Position numbers and translations under genes: made by a program
The notes under the pieces: model-generated
Databases searched by the model: none
What the model was told of the DNA's origin: nothing
What the model saw: the letters and a program-made list of their open reading frames with translations, nothing else
Part shown: one piece after another, positions 51,677 through 63,700 of the stretch
Layout of the letters: every line of letters begins with the position of its first letter
Position numbering within the stretch: position 1 is the first letter of the stretch
Assembly (NCBI RefSeq): GCF_043641665.1
Contig: NC_092198.1
Coordinates: 11,979,001 to 12,043,000, forward strand
Origin: Enoplosus armatus
Taxonomy: Eukaryota > Chordata > Actinopteri > Centrarchiformes > Enoplosidae
Direction: 5' to 3'
Length of the DNA stretch: 64,000 bases

Positions 51677-52862
51677 TCACTGGTTGGACTTGTCGTCAAT
51701 GGGATGATCCTTCCACATGGGTTCAAGGATGTGATCTGGAACCTTCTCCATGGCAGTCTGACAACACGGACAAAAGAGAAACAAACAATTTATTCCATTC
51801 ATTCATGCACAATTATTTTGAGGTGGTGGGAGTGCTGCTTGTGTACGACTGACTCAGCAGTAACTTACCTTTGTCACCTCCATGGCTACACCTTCAGGGA
51901 GGTTTCTCTGGATGTATTCAAGGTATACCTGTGCTGTGCAGCCTGTTATATGAGACAGCTGCAAAACAAGAGAATCACAAACCATTGTGAGCCTTAAATA
52001 ACACAAATATATTTGTTGCATATATTAAGTTGCAAAGACAGTCCCCAGTTGAATAACGCTTGCTTAGAGGGAGCCTAAATACTTCTTAAAAAGATACCTG
52101 TCAGTGGCCAATTGAATTAACGTAGCCAAATTCAGGCTCAATACCTCAATGCACCGGTAGTGTGTCCTCATCTCATACTGGACCCTGTGTTTTTTGAAGA
52201 TGTGAACCGACTTCAGGAGTGTAAACCTCTCCATGTCTTTAGGAGGTTCATAACTGTGGCAAAGGAAAGAAGATTGTCACAATAATGTCCGTGAGAGAGA
52301 TACACTATAATGTATGGCTAACATTGCTACTGTCTTGTGTGGCAGCTTAGCCCTATTAGTACTCACACTTTGTTGATGGTGATGTCCAGCTCTTTAGCTG
52401 CCATGGTGGCAAAGAACTCATAGCTGTCCAACACAGCGCTGTCATGACCTTTGACCAACAGGGACACCTTCTGAAACAGTGTGTCGGGCTCTTCTGTGAC
52501 AGTGATCTGCAGGAAACAACATAGATGAGTGTATATTACTTAAATACTGGGCTGTTAAAAAAAAAAATCTGAGGTGAAAAAAGCATAATAAAGAAATTGT
52601 ACTGATAACTCACTGATGAAGGTGTTGATGAAAACACTGTTGCTGTGTGGAAGGAAGTGCTGAATGTCAATGGCAGATGGGACCTGCAGAGACAGAGCAA
52701 TGAATCATTTCTGGCATACTAACATTTGTTATTAAAATGTTAACTTTTGCACAAATTATTCTGTAAATTTACAGTGCGACAACTGTTTATACAGAAGTTG
52801 GTTTTGGCTTCACACTCAATCCTGTTTTAGTCCATTATAACTATATATATAGAGTTAGTAGG

Positions 52863-52913
<51 letters not shown>

Positions 52914-53876
52914 CTTGTGAAATACAAACATTTATGACTAAAATGTTGACTAAAGCAAGGCAAGAAAAAGCTCACAATACTCTTGTTCACACATGGGCCT
53001 TACTTGAGTTTCAGAACAGATTTAAGGGTCTTTTAACTTTATTATTTAAAATCAGTCAGAGCCACATAGTCTGTGCTAATTCAAAATGTCAGACAGATAC
53101 CTATGTTGTAGCCTTTTGCACTTTTGAAGGCCAATAATCTCCTGCAGCTATGGACAGCTTCATTAAATGCAATTCTTCACTAATATTATACCATAATTAG
53201 ACTCTCTCTCTTTATTTATTTGTTCACTTCATAAAATGCCATTATGGGTTGGAATTTTGTTTGCACTTTCTGTGAAACATTGCATTTTAATTCAGCCAAA
53301 TAAAGTGCTTTAAACAGATTTATTCTTTACATAGATTACTTATACACTAATGGTAAACAAAATGTGCAATACTGCTTATAAAAAAAACGTTCATACGTTG
53401 ATTCATACCTCTGGAATCAAAAGGTTGTAATGATAACTGCTGCCTCATTGATATGAAGTTACTGTAGAAAAACCGCTCAGTGGTGACGTGCACTGATGTT
53501 TATTACCGTTATTAATAAACTATACAGACGTCAAACCAGAAAAAAGAAAAACTGTAGCCTACCTGATTATGTTACATTTCCTGTGACCTGAACAGGAACC
53601 CAAAGCTCTCGGTCCCTGTAAATAAACTAACATTAGTAAGTTCGACATTCAGAGACGACATTTATTCTGTAACCACCATGCACAACTGCCGTCACTGACC
53701 AAACAGTGAGATTTCTGTTTACTTCTCCTAACCTGAAGTGTCAGTTAAATGTTCACAAATGTTCCGCAAAAAATAAATGTTAGATACTGTACCAAATGTG
53801 AGACTCCACTGAATATCCTTGCCAAGGAATATAATTCTCGTCTAACAGCCATGGGAGCAGCCATGGGAGCAGCCAT
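51677..53876 (-). CDS. mrps10: Mitochondrial ribosomal protein S10 (uS10m)
   Basis: Component of the head of the small mitoribosomal subunit. Minus-strand exons: 53876-53788, 52683-52614, 52506-52367, 52253-52145, 51958-51869 and 51757-51677, giving 192 aa (human 201). The core is unmistakable: [20 protein letters not shown], then [38 protein letters not shown] followed by [12 protein letters not shown], and [20 protein letters not shown]. The first exon carries an N-terminal mitochondrial-type leader beginning [20 protein letters not shown], with a tandem 12-bp repeat creating three in-frame ATGs; I took the first. The exon 1 donor (CA|GTATCT) is weak and was chosen because it keeps phase; a 28-nt extra exon near 53587-53614 is an alternative. 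The last four exons are secure. Head to head with tulp4, about 0.85 kb away. Confidence 0.92.
52865..52909. repeat. (TA)n microsatellite in mrps10 intron 1
   Basis: More than 20 uninterrupted AT units. Confidence 0.95.
53852..53876 (-). repeat. mrps10: 12-bp tandem duplication at the mrps10 start codon
   Basis: ATGGCTGCTCCC occurs twice in a row and is followed by ATGGCTG, giving [11 protein letters not shown]. Any of the three ATGs leaves the leader in frame. Confidence 0.9.
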
Positions 53877-54031
53877 GTTTTAGGAGAAGGTGGGACAAAA
53901 AAGAAAAATAACTTCCCAGTGCTGCCCTCGTGTGTACTGGAGGGTAAACGACTACTGTGGCAACTGGATGGCAACTACAGCTGGACTACTACTACTACTA
54001 CTGGTGCCGAGGAGGACCATCCTCATCATTT

Positions 54032-54039
54032 TGTGTGTG

Positions 54040-54073
<34 letters not shown>

Positions 54074-54107
54074 CGTGTGTGTGTGTCTATACATATATAT
54101 ATATATA
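54032..54107. repeat. Compound (TG)n(TA)n microsatellite
   Basis: About 27 imperfect TG units with single TTTG and GCG interruptions are followed by about nine AT units. It lies in the mrps10-tulp4 spacer. Confidence 0.95.
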
Positions 54108-54406
54108 CCATATGTGTGTTATATGTTATTATATGATTCTAGACAAATAACCTACTTAATTAATTGAATCATTTCAAGTTGGATAGTAAGAGAACATTTT
54201 CATACTATATATTTATGACCCAACAGTCTAACAGTAGAATAAGCTCAACCATAACCAGCTACAACATTAAAATTGTACTACATATGAATGCGTCAGTAAT
54301 GATAATACAATGCCTCAGCAATTATAATTGAGAAATAATTCACAATAATAAAACACTCAGGGGCATCTTTTACTGTTGATGCTTTAAGGACATTTTTAGG
54401 ATAATA

Positions 54407-54535
54407 ATTATGTACTTTTACTTGGGTAAGCATGAAGGTCCATTCCTTAAATGCAGGAACTTCACTTGTAATAGAATATTTTGACATTGACGTATTCATA
54501 CATTTACTTGGATCTGAATAATCTTCCTTCCCTGC
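54407..54535 (+). mobile_element. Fragment of the Tol2-end-like hAT MITE
   Basis: GTACTTTTACTTGGGTAA, AAATGCAGGAACTTCACTTG and ATAATCTTCCTTCC follow the same order as the right half of the copy at 30642-30917. Confidence 0.6.
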
Positions 54536-54683
54536 ATGCTATTATACATTTTTGGGCAGACCAATGTTAACAACTGAATTGTTTGTAGTTTGACAATAAA
54601 GAACATATCGTTTTAACCTCATTTGAATGAAGATTAGGTTAAAGTTAAAACACTTCAGTTATTGACGTGAACTGTGATAATTT

Positions 54684-54715
54684 AATTGGTCCAAATCACG
54701 TGCCTGTCACGTGAC
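54684..54715 (+). promoter_or_regulatory. tulp4: tulp4 core promoter: inverted CCAAT and two CACGTG E-boxes
   Basis: ATTGG (inverted CCAAT) near 54685 is followed by CACGTG at 54697-54702 and 54708-54713, 11 bp apart centre to centre. The second sits in the 10-bp palindrome GTCACGTGAC, the form bound by USF and TFEB/MITF-type factors. These lie just upstream of the proposed first exon. Confidence 0.6.
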
Positions 54716-54716
54716 A

Positions 54717-54787
54717 CAGCTGTCGGGCCCTGCCAGTGTACAGAAGCAGGCTGCAGGCAGAGGAAGCAGCAGCAGTCTTGAGCCGAG
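54717..54787 (+). other. tulp4: Probable tulp4 non-coding first exon
   Basis: Ends in GCCGAG|GTAAGC, a strong donor, at 54787/54788. Start assigned just after the E-boxes; uncertain by tens of bases. Contains GCAGCAGCAG triplets. Confidence 0.55.
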
Positions 54788-56122
54788 GTAAGCACTTCAC
54801 TGGCCATTGATGTTTCTCCGGCTTTGTTGTCGACAGGTCTGATATTATTCTGCCACTTTGTCCACCACGCCACCGACCTATGGTTATTTTGAATAGCTAC
54901 ATTCTAATATTAAAAACATCGTTAGAATAAACAGTCGGCTAACGTGCTAGCCGTAGCCTGTTAGCGACGAGTTCCAGCGGCGTATGGACGAAGCCAGTCT
55001 CCGCTGATGGTGGTTCAGCTTCAGCTAGCTGGTCGGTTAGCCGGTTAGCTATCACTGTTCTTTGTGGAGGAGACAACACAGGCAGCCAACGTTAGCTGCG
55101 TTCCCGAGCATCTCGGTTAGATTAGCGTTACTGCACAAAGAGGATAAATAAAGAGGAAAGATTAATCCCGCTGCTGTTTTGATCTGTGGAGCCCACAGAG
55201 CTCACTGTCTTGATACAACATTCAGGATCTAGCTAGCTAGCAGGCAGCTCACGGTGATGTGTTGGTGTATGGGCTATTTTGGAATCATCTCACGGGCTTC
55301 GGCAGTATTTGAGTGTCAGTTAATAACGTTAGTATTACTGGGTCTTTCTGTACGTTGACGTTATAACAGACTGGCATTTTCTACTGTGTTTCTTTTACTG
55401 GAGTCATATGGGATGCTCTTGTACCGTGACTTGTCTAGTCTTATTGGAATTAGTATGGATATTGGATTTTCCCATAATGACAGTTGCCTTAATCCAAATG
55501 TCGATCATATTCTTATACAACAGTTGTTTATCGGGTGACATTTTATTGTCAGATGACAGTCAATAGCATCACGAATCTTAACGCCCGTTAGTGCTCACTA
55601 GTGTATCTGTCTAGTCTGTCTGACCTAGTTGGATTTCTTTAATATTTTTTAATTTTTCTTTCTCTCTGCTCTTTCATCGCATTGTTTTGTTGTTTACAGC
55701 TGGTCTGTTTCCCTTCCTTACTGTTTATTTAACCGTTTAGCCGCGAGAGGCCGCTTTGGTACACCAGTGTAGCTAGCCTATTAAAACAGGAGCTAAAATG
55801 ATACATGGTTCTTCTAAATAATTCAACAATTAGTTAAATATCCTTCCGCTGAGCAGGATAGTCCTCGAACTAAAGTGATTGCTCAGGCAGACATAAGTAG
55901 CGGCGAGTGAGGGGTAATTTTAGGCTAGAGTATTAATATTTAAATGAACGGGTGTGGGCGGCAGGTGAGTGCTTTCAACGCTTTTACACTGCTTGTACCG
56001 TGACACCGTCATATAAAACGATTTAAACGGTATTTTTTTTTATAACACGCTTGTTTAGTTGGTAGCTACATTTTCTCTGTCATAAGAAATGACATCCTCT
56101 TTTTTTTATTATTATTATCCAG
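54788..56122 (+). other. tulp4: tulp4 5' UTR intron
   Basis: Bounded by GTAAGC and an acceptor after ATTATTATTATCCAG. Contains repeated TTAGC/GCTAGC motifs near 54940-55100 but no gene. Confidence 0.5.
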
Positions 56123-56851
56123 CAGTCCTGAATGGGATCCCCGAGGCGGGTTGAAAAGGCAGACTGGCTGACGTGATGACGTTACCGGGAGAAGCGGCTC
56201 TCCTGCGGGCTGACAGCTGATGGAGAGGAGTCCCTGCTCCTCCTCTCACACACTCTGCCGGGGTCGTATGAGGAGGACGCGGAACCCAGAAATGACATAC
56301 TGAACTGGACAGAAACGTTACTTACAACTGGAAGCACTGGGACGTGTTGAATGGAATGGATGCATTGCCTGTTGACGAGTTTACAAGATAAAGCTTTTTT
56401 TGATCAGCCGACATAAGTCTTGAATCTGCCACAGTGGATTTCTAAATCATTTTCCGGTACTCTCATCTGTTGCCTTGTCAGTGAAACAGCGTCAACAAGG
56501 CAGCTCGCTGATCAAACACATCAAAATGACTTGAATGAGTGCCTTTTGTTGTGTATGCAGCCCATTCGGCTATTTGATATCTTCAATCCAGCAATGCTAA
56601 AGTCCACAGTTTTGTGACCTCATTTGTGCTTTTGGATAAGTTTTCACTGATCACCTTTAATCAGTATTGCAAATCATCGAGATAGCCGAGGGAAAGCGCG
56701 AGTACTATGCACCGTTGTCTCGCATCCGACACCGAACCTGTAACCTCAGCGGAGGAGAGGCGCTCATAACGGTACCGACCCCTCCGAAGAACCCCCGGCC
56801 TCCCTCTAGGTATTCTTGTTTTATCCACGGGAGGTGCAGAGAGCTGCAGGG
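56123..56851 (+). other. tulp4: tulp4 long 5' leader
   Basis: About 730 nt between the proposed acceptor and the start codon, with several upstream ATGs, including a 21-codon uORF from 56535. A second good acceptor, TTTTGTTGTGTATGCAG ending at 56561, could instead begin the coding exon and remove most of the leader. Long uORF-bearing leaders suit tightly controlled translation. Confidence 0.45.
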
Positions 56852-57103
56852 ATGTTCGCCGCCGTGGAGCATGGCCCGGTCCTCTGCAGCGACTCCAACA
56901 TCCTGTGCCTATCCTGGAAGGGCCGGGTGCCCAAGAGCGAGAAGGAGAAGCCGGTGTGCAGGAAGCGCTACTACGAGGAGGGCTGGCTCGCTACCGGGAA
57001 CGGTCGAGGAGTTGTCGGGGTCACGTTCACGTCCAGCCACTGCAGACGGGACCGGCCCACCCCGCAGAGAGTAAACTTCAACCTCAGAGGACACAATAGC
57101 GAG
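56852..57103 (+). CDS. tulp4: Tubby-like protein 4 (TULP4), first coding exon
   Basis: TULP4 combines WD repeats, a SOCS box and a C-terminal tubby domain, and is thought to act as a substrate adaptor of a Cullin/Elongin ubiquitin ligase. This exon gives the first 84 residues: MFAAVEHGPVLCSDSNILCL, SWKGRVPKSEKEKPVC, YYEEGWLATGNGRGVVGVTF and QRVNFNLRGHNSE, nearly identical to the human N-terminus (MYAAVEHG...). The exon ends GAG|GTAAGTG in phase 0. The next exon (expected VVLVRWNEPYQKLATC) is not found before base 64000, so the WD, SOCS and tubby parts lie beyond the window. An upstream in-frame TTG is not a plausible start; the ATG at 56852 matches the family start. The a/b paralogue is undetermined. 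Confidence 0.96.
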
Positions 57104-58681
57104 GTAAGTGAAAATGCATTTTAGATCATTCCTGCCCAAGTAAAAAAATGATATTTCTGTTGAAAAGGACAAATCTGAGTAAAAATTATTGTAAAAGTTG
57201 CAATATGGCATCAAAAGTATTTATTTTGATATGATTATAACCCACCATCCATTTCAGTGATACTCTCGAGAGTGGCACTACTAATGATTAATAACAATAT
57301 TTTGTTTACAAGAAACCTTTTTTTTTTTTTTAATTCCAAATAACTAAATTGAATACTTTCCCAAATGTGCATAACTGTAGGCTACTCTGTTCGAAAGTAG
57401 TTTTAATTAAGCAAAAGCAGAATTTCTTACATTTATTATATTAAAGATATAAAACGGTGCATTAAAAAGCTTCTCAATAATACAGTGGTAGATCACTTGT
57501 TATTAGTTACTTTACACATCTACCCCTCTCCTAATTGAAAATGTCCTCTAAGCTATAAAGAAACAACTCTACCTTTATTCTTATGATGATAGATTATTGA
57601 TCCCATTGATCCCCTTTAAACAGGCTGGGATGCAGGGGAATGCAAATTACTGCAAATTATTATCTTTTTGGTAGCACTCTGGGCTCACAAAAATCTAATT
57701 GAAGAGTACAGCCTTAGCAGTTTTCCAGTCACCCTTTTTCTTCTGCCATCTGCAGGGTCAGGTTCAGAACAGTGTCCTTGAAGCTATTATCTTCAATTAT
57801 CTTGTCTAGCACAAAGATGTTTCACTTTAGTTGAAGGGTGTCGGACCCTGTGCCATTGCAGGCTGAGAGTTTTGAGGCAGGTGATTACACTGGTTGAACT
57901 AGAACAGAGGAGGAGTAATCTGTGAAATAAACGTTTGTAGTGTTTGGTTGGAAGCAAGACTTGCATACTCTGTGGCTCATCGTTTGACACCCCTGCATTA
58001 GATCTCACTGCTGCTCCTAGTAAAAACATTTCCGTGCTCCACTCCCTGGCATTGCTCTTATCTCTCACCATGGTTATACCCACCAAAGTTTCCCGTCACT
58101 AGTGCACTAGAGGCCATTTATTTTGTTATTGGTATGATCAGCTGGGTAATGTCGGGGTCTATTGCCCACCATGTATATGAATATTTCCGTCAATATGTAG
58201 CAGTGCTGGCACAAGTGGAGATTGCACACAGGTTGCGTTTTCTCTTTCAGTGGGTGTAGCTGTTGGTCAGATGGAGCAAGGTGCTGTGTCAGCATTCCAT
58301 AAGGCAGCTGAGGGAGAGTGGATGAATCCCTACAGAGAGTGACTGAAGCGCAGCAGAAATGTCATTTAACACTGCCCACTTGAATCTGGTCCAAGTACTG
58401 AAATTTCCCTTTTGTTGTTTTTGGTGCATGCTGTGTGGAGGAGGTTAAACCTACAAAACTCAAATTTACCCTCTCTTTTTATGTGAATTTGACTTTATAT
58501 TTAAGGTGATTTAAAAGTCATTTTGACACATACGTTTTGTTTTGTTTGTTTGGTGTTTGCATTTCTGGATCCCCATTACGTGTTGCAGATGCAACAGCTG
58601 TCCTTCTGTTGAGTCAAACATTTCTTAATAGCTCATATGTTTTATAAAGATGTAATATGTTATATCTTTATAATTTGGTTG

Positions 58682-58883
58682 CCATTCAACTATGAGTCCA
58701 TCAAAATTAAAACACATTGCACAGCTCCTCTCCAGTATACCATGCTTTATTCACCAAATGCTTTTGACTATTTTGTCGTCGTCGCCACCACCGCCGCCGC
58801 CGCCACCACCACCATCAATGTTTGGTGAATAAAGCATGGTGTCCTGGAGGAGAGATGTTTTCATTTTGACTGACTTGCATTGA
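58682..58883. repeat. Large inverted repeat with triplet-repeat loop
   Basis: ACCATGCTTTATTCACCAAA at 58739-58758 is the exact reverse complement of 58821-58840. Pairing continues outward imperfectly (about 10 of 14 next bases) and, after a 13-base offset, again through TCCATCAAAATTAAAACA with TGTTTTCATTTTGACTGA. The 62-nt loop contains GTC, GCC and ACC triplets (about 58775-58815). Confidence 0.85.
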
Positions 58884-60402
58884 AGCTCACACTGGTGGCT
58901 CACAATTTCACCATAGAGCTTTGTCTCTCATTTTACTGTTTAGATAAATAGTGTAATTATTATTATGTTTTTGCATCTATCAAGATGCTCTACACATCCA
59001 TCAAAGACTTCCCCACTGCCCTCTGACCTCATTCCACCACCAGAAATGAAAGTAGTAATGTCCTCTCCACTTCCACCCCTAGATTTGATATAAAGCAAGA
59101 AATAAATGCTTTGGGAAATGCAAAATCCATCACTCGTCCACCCTATGCATAATTTGGGGTTTCTGACAGTGGTGGAAATCACACCACCTAATGAATTCTG
59201 TCAAGTTATGACAGATCTGTTCAGTCACTTGTGTAATTTTCCATCCCAGTTCTGTTGAGGAGAATGCGGTTTGCAGTATAAAGTCCTACACCAACGAAAA
59301 TTACCCCCAAGACCTTGATGTATAGTCTCCAGTCCTATACAGGTATTAAAATATGTTTCAGAACAGGCAAAAACTCTCCTCAAGCCATCATTATTTCATT
59401 TTTAAAAGTTATGTTTGAAAGAGCTATATCAATACAACCTTTCCTTGTCTTCAAAAGCTGCACGCTCGGCAGTAAAAGCAGTCACGTCCTCTGACAGTCC
59501 TGTCTTTTAAATGACAGCACTGTCATTGAACACTTGTCGTCATCGGTGATGAGTGTCCTTTCACAAAAATTAGCCCAAGTCATGTTATGAATGAGCACAC
59601 ACAAAAAATGCAACATGAACTCATCCTGTAGGGGTCCAGTCTTGCCAAGATCAATACTCTTGCCAGCATCCTTAAGTTTGGCCATTATTCCTGTTGATGT
59701 ATAGACCAGAGTGTCCTGTGATCATTCTAATGTAAGCGAGCGTCTGAATTGATGTGTCTTTTGGACTTGGCCCAATATGGGCAATGTAGTAAAGTAAAGG
59801 GCGGATCTTAAGCTGTTAGACATCTGTTAAGAAGAGGGCAGATGGGTAGAGGACTGTATTCCTGTAGAGTGTTGCACTGCCTCTGTCTGGATAAGGGGTT
59901 TTATTTACACTTGAGTCCACCCATGATAAAGACTGGAACTCATGGCACTACAATATACTTTGGATAAAAGCATCTCTAGCACCTACTTTGAAGGCTCTCA
60001 TGATCTCCTTCAGATAATGAAAAGGTTTTGCAGGTCCAAGGCCAGTAGTACATCTCTGATGAAGGTTTGTCCTCCTCCTCTGTGTCTAATTCCCCTTCAG
60101 CCAGGGCGAGAGATAATTACAAGGTAACAGCTTCAAAGGGAGCAAGGTGTATGTGTGTGGTGCCATGCTCCTTTTGTTCTGTCTCCCACAACCATCTTTT
60201 CACAGTGGGTGTCAGGAGCATACTACTCTGTATTCTGTGCTGTGTGTTTTTCGTGGAGCTTGGCTGCTTGCAGAAATGCTCAGATCCATAAACATATTGT
60301 GAAATCAGCATACTATTGTTATCATATTCCATATCTATAGCTGACATTTTTATCTGTCTTTGTGTGCATGCTTAAAATTAAGCTTTAATTAATTATATTG
60401 CT

Positions 60403-60433
60403 TTATTATTGTTATTATTATTATTATTATTAT
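60403..60433. repeat. (TTA)n microsatellite
   Basis: About nine TTA units with one G interruption. Confidence 0.9.
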
Positions 60434-60525
60434 GATGGATGCCTATTAGATTTTTTTATTGTTAATTGGTGTGTGGTTTAAGTGCCCTTAAAATCAAAAA
60501 TTGGTCTGAAATATTGGTCTTATCT

Positions 60526-60779
60526 AAGGCTGCAACTAACGATTATTTTCATTTATCAATGAAGGATTCATTATTCAATGATTGCTTAATCGTTGAGTGT
60601 TTCAAATGTCAAAATGCTCCTCAAATAACTTTATTGTCCGACCAGCAGTCCACAACCCACAGATATTCAGTTTACAATGATGTAAAACAGAGAAAAACAA
60701 CATTTTTGGCAGTTTTTGCTTGAAAAATTGAGTAAATAAGTAAATCGTTTTCTGTTAATCAACTATCATTTCAGCACCA
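60526..60779 (+). mobile_element. hAT-like MITE, near complete
   Basis: Left end AAGGCTGCAACTAACGATTA, with AGCAGTCCACAACCCACAGA and TATTCAGTTTACAATGATGT inside, and right end TTTTCTGTTAATCAACTATC before TTTCAGCACC. It has no coding capacity. Best-preserved member of the family in this window. Confidence 0.8.
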
Positions 60780-63700
60780 GTCTTTTATTCTTTTGTTTTA
60801 ATTAGCAGGACCTAACGTGACAACTTTGTTGATTTCTGTTTCAACTGATTTAAGGTGATTGATCATTGGGTTGATGGGATTGAGGATCTCTTTTGTTCTG
60901 AAAGAGAGCTTTTTCACACCTTGGCTGTTACACACAGCGACTTTGTATCACAACACAGAATAACAGTTGAAGTCTATTTGCCTGAGTAACCGTTCTTTCT
61001 AGACTAAAAATAAATCAACCAGCCAAATAAAAAATAGTAGTATTGAAAGAAAATTTGGCCTCGATTGTCCTGATACTATTTTAATATCGTTATCCAAACA
61101 GAGCTGCTGACCTTTAGCAGCAGGTGTGTCAGTTGCACCACACTTAGATAAAATTGAAAATAGATGAAAGCAAGAAGTTTTGTGTCTTTTTATGTCACTA
61201 TACTTCTGATGCTACAGAGTAATCCCTCTGGGATATGCATCAGAATAGATCAACACCTCTTTCGACAATCAGGTGCTTTTTTTTCCATTACAATGCACTC
61301 AGATGCTGAACAGACTGAGCAGCTAGTCACTAGGAGTCCATTCATTCTCCTTGAGAGCTGAACATTCGAGACAGGCTTGACAATGGCTGTCAGCATGTTG
61401 ACAAGTAAATGTTGGCCGCAGCACAGGTTTTGGGCAAATTGTCTGTCAGAATCCCATCAACTGATAGCTTTGCTGCTTACAATAGAATCATACATATATG
61501 CTTTACTATGTGAGGGAAGTGCTTTTATTTCCAGTGAAAATATCTACTCCTCTGGTACTATTCCATTGTAGATTCAGTGTGACGCAGTCAGGTTGCAGCG
61601 TATGTTTCTTTTATTCAGTTTTTAAAGAAAAAAAAACTGAATATATAGGTGTTAATTGTGAATATTAAAAGTGAGTAAACATTACACAAAAGTAAAATGA
61701 AAAGTAAATAATCTTTTTTTACAATTTTTAATATTTTGTTGTACATACATGTACGTACATCCCTCTGCATTGTGATCCTGTCATACGCTTCCTCATTTCT
61801 GCAACATCTTCGGCCCGTAGGTGTGTGTTTTTGCTACAGTAAGTAGTCGCTGCTTGCAGTCAGTAAGCACAGTGCGGCTCCTATTTCTTGAGCATGGACA
61901 CTGTGAGAGAAAGTAGAACATTAAGTGACAATCTCAAGGGGGGTGTTTTCACTTTGGTTGCTAAAAATATGCATCCTGATAAAGTTCTCAGCGCACTGTC
62001 ATTGTGTTTATGAATTGTTGTGACTGAAACCTCTTTTTAGCGATGGATGAGAAGTTTGGCGTGACTGCTGAAACAGTTAATAGACACCTCACTACCATTC
62101 CCATGAGTTTTATGGATAAGGATCATTGCCCAAAGGCAAGTCCCACCTGTTTGTTTTCCCTTCGAGGCCTGATCCAGGTTCTTTGCTCAGGCAAAAAGGG
62201 ACAAATGTCTAAGGCCCTAATCCAACAGAGACAGGTGACCCCAGGGCACCAGCTCTTGTTTACCACTTCACCACGTTGGTTGAACTCAAAGTGCAGCTTC
62301 TTTGGGCTTCTGTGGCCTACATGCTCATTGGCACACTGATTTGAGCCTGATTAGATGTTCCTTGCCTTAGTACAGTGATAATGCTTAGTACCAATTTATT
62401 TGACACTTAACTAGAGAATAGAGGACACGTACATTTTAAGGTTTCTTTACCGAAGTTTCAGTTGTGTAAAGGTGCAAAGGTTTTAGCAGTCTGTCAAAAG
62501 CACTCAAGAGTTGTGATATGGTTTTGTTGTGCCTCTTGTTTCAGGCTGTTGTAATGTCCTCTGAAAATTACGGGGTCTGTTCACTCTTCTACTGATGCTG
62601 CTGATCACGATAGATCAGAGGGAATTAATCACTCTTTTAGATGAACCTCTCCACTATTTTTCTCTCTCTCCCATTTCCACTTATGCTGTGTGACGTCTTT
62701 ATGCCTTAAAAGTTGTACTCTGGCAAAGCCTCATAAATAAATCAGTTTGTATCTCTGGTAGAGGGTCTGTGCAAGAACCAGCACTGATCTGAGACCTGCA
62801 CAGCCCTTTTTAAATGGGCAGTGAGGAGAAAGAGGATACAGGATGACTTCTGTGGTGCAGTGCAACTAACTTGTCTGTTCAGACTTAATGGTGACCATAA
62901 TAATGGATTGCACGACAGGCAGAATGCACCATCATTTTTCCTGCAATACAAGCTGAGGAAAGTTGGAGTAAAGTCATCACTTTTAATGGGCTGTGCTGCA
63001 TTTCTGCCTCAGAGGTTTCCTCAGTGTCAATCACCTCAGCTCCCATTACCACCTGTGTCCAGACACTTATCTGTTTTCCTGGTCTCAGTAGTTCCTTGCT
63101 TTACACCTCAGCTCTCCATCCTCCACTTCCTTCTGCCATGATCTCGTCCCCTGTGCTGGTCACTACCCTGCCTTCACACGGCCTCCTCTGCTCTCTGCTT
63201 ATCTGACCTCTTGACATTAGAAGTCCTGTTCAGGATTGAAGAGTACCCATTCACTGCATTAAAATGGTCTCACCAAATGTGCTTAGTGGAGATGGCTTTG
63301 GTGTGCTAATCCATCCTCGGAGAGGACATGTTACACAACACCCAGGTACCCTGCTTCTTCAGACTCAATTGTACTTGTCTGCTTGCTAGAAATTTCCCAA
63401 GAGGGACAGCCTGGCCTATAAGTGCAGGTCTTTTAGCTATGAGCAATATTTGTAGTCGGGGATCAGAAAGACATATCTGCACACTTGGGTTCTGAGTTGT
63501 GCTGTTTGTAGGATAAAAGCTCCTCATTTCGTCTTCACAGCAAATGGCCGTAAAGACAAAAAATGGAAAATTTAAGCACCAGACTGCTCTTATGTATGTC
63601 TTTTTGTACTGTGTATACTACTTTATGTTTGCTGTTTATGTTTCAGAGAGGTTCACACATACAGACTTGTCAGTTTGATTCAGCTCAACCCATTGCATTG

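Noticed and set aside
53890..54167. Plus-strand frames with Val-Cys repeats
   Set aside because: They are translations of the (TG)n(TA)n microsatellite.
62043..62339. 98-codon frame after a CTTTTTAG acceptor-like site in tulp4 intron
   Set aside because: Does not match the expected next tulp4 exon and no good donor closes it in phase.
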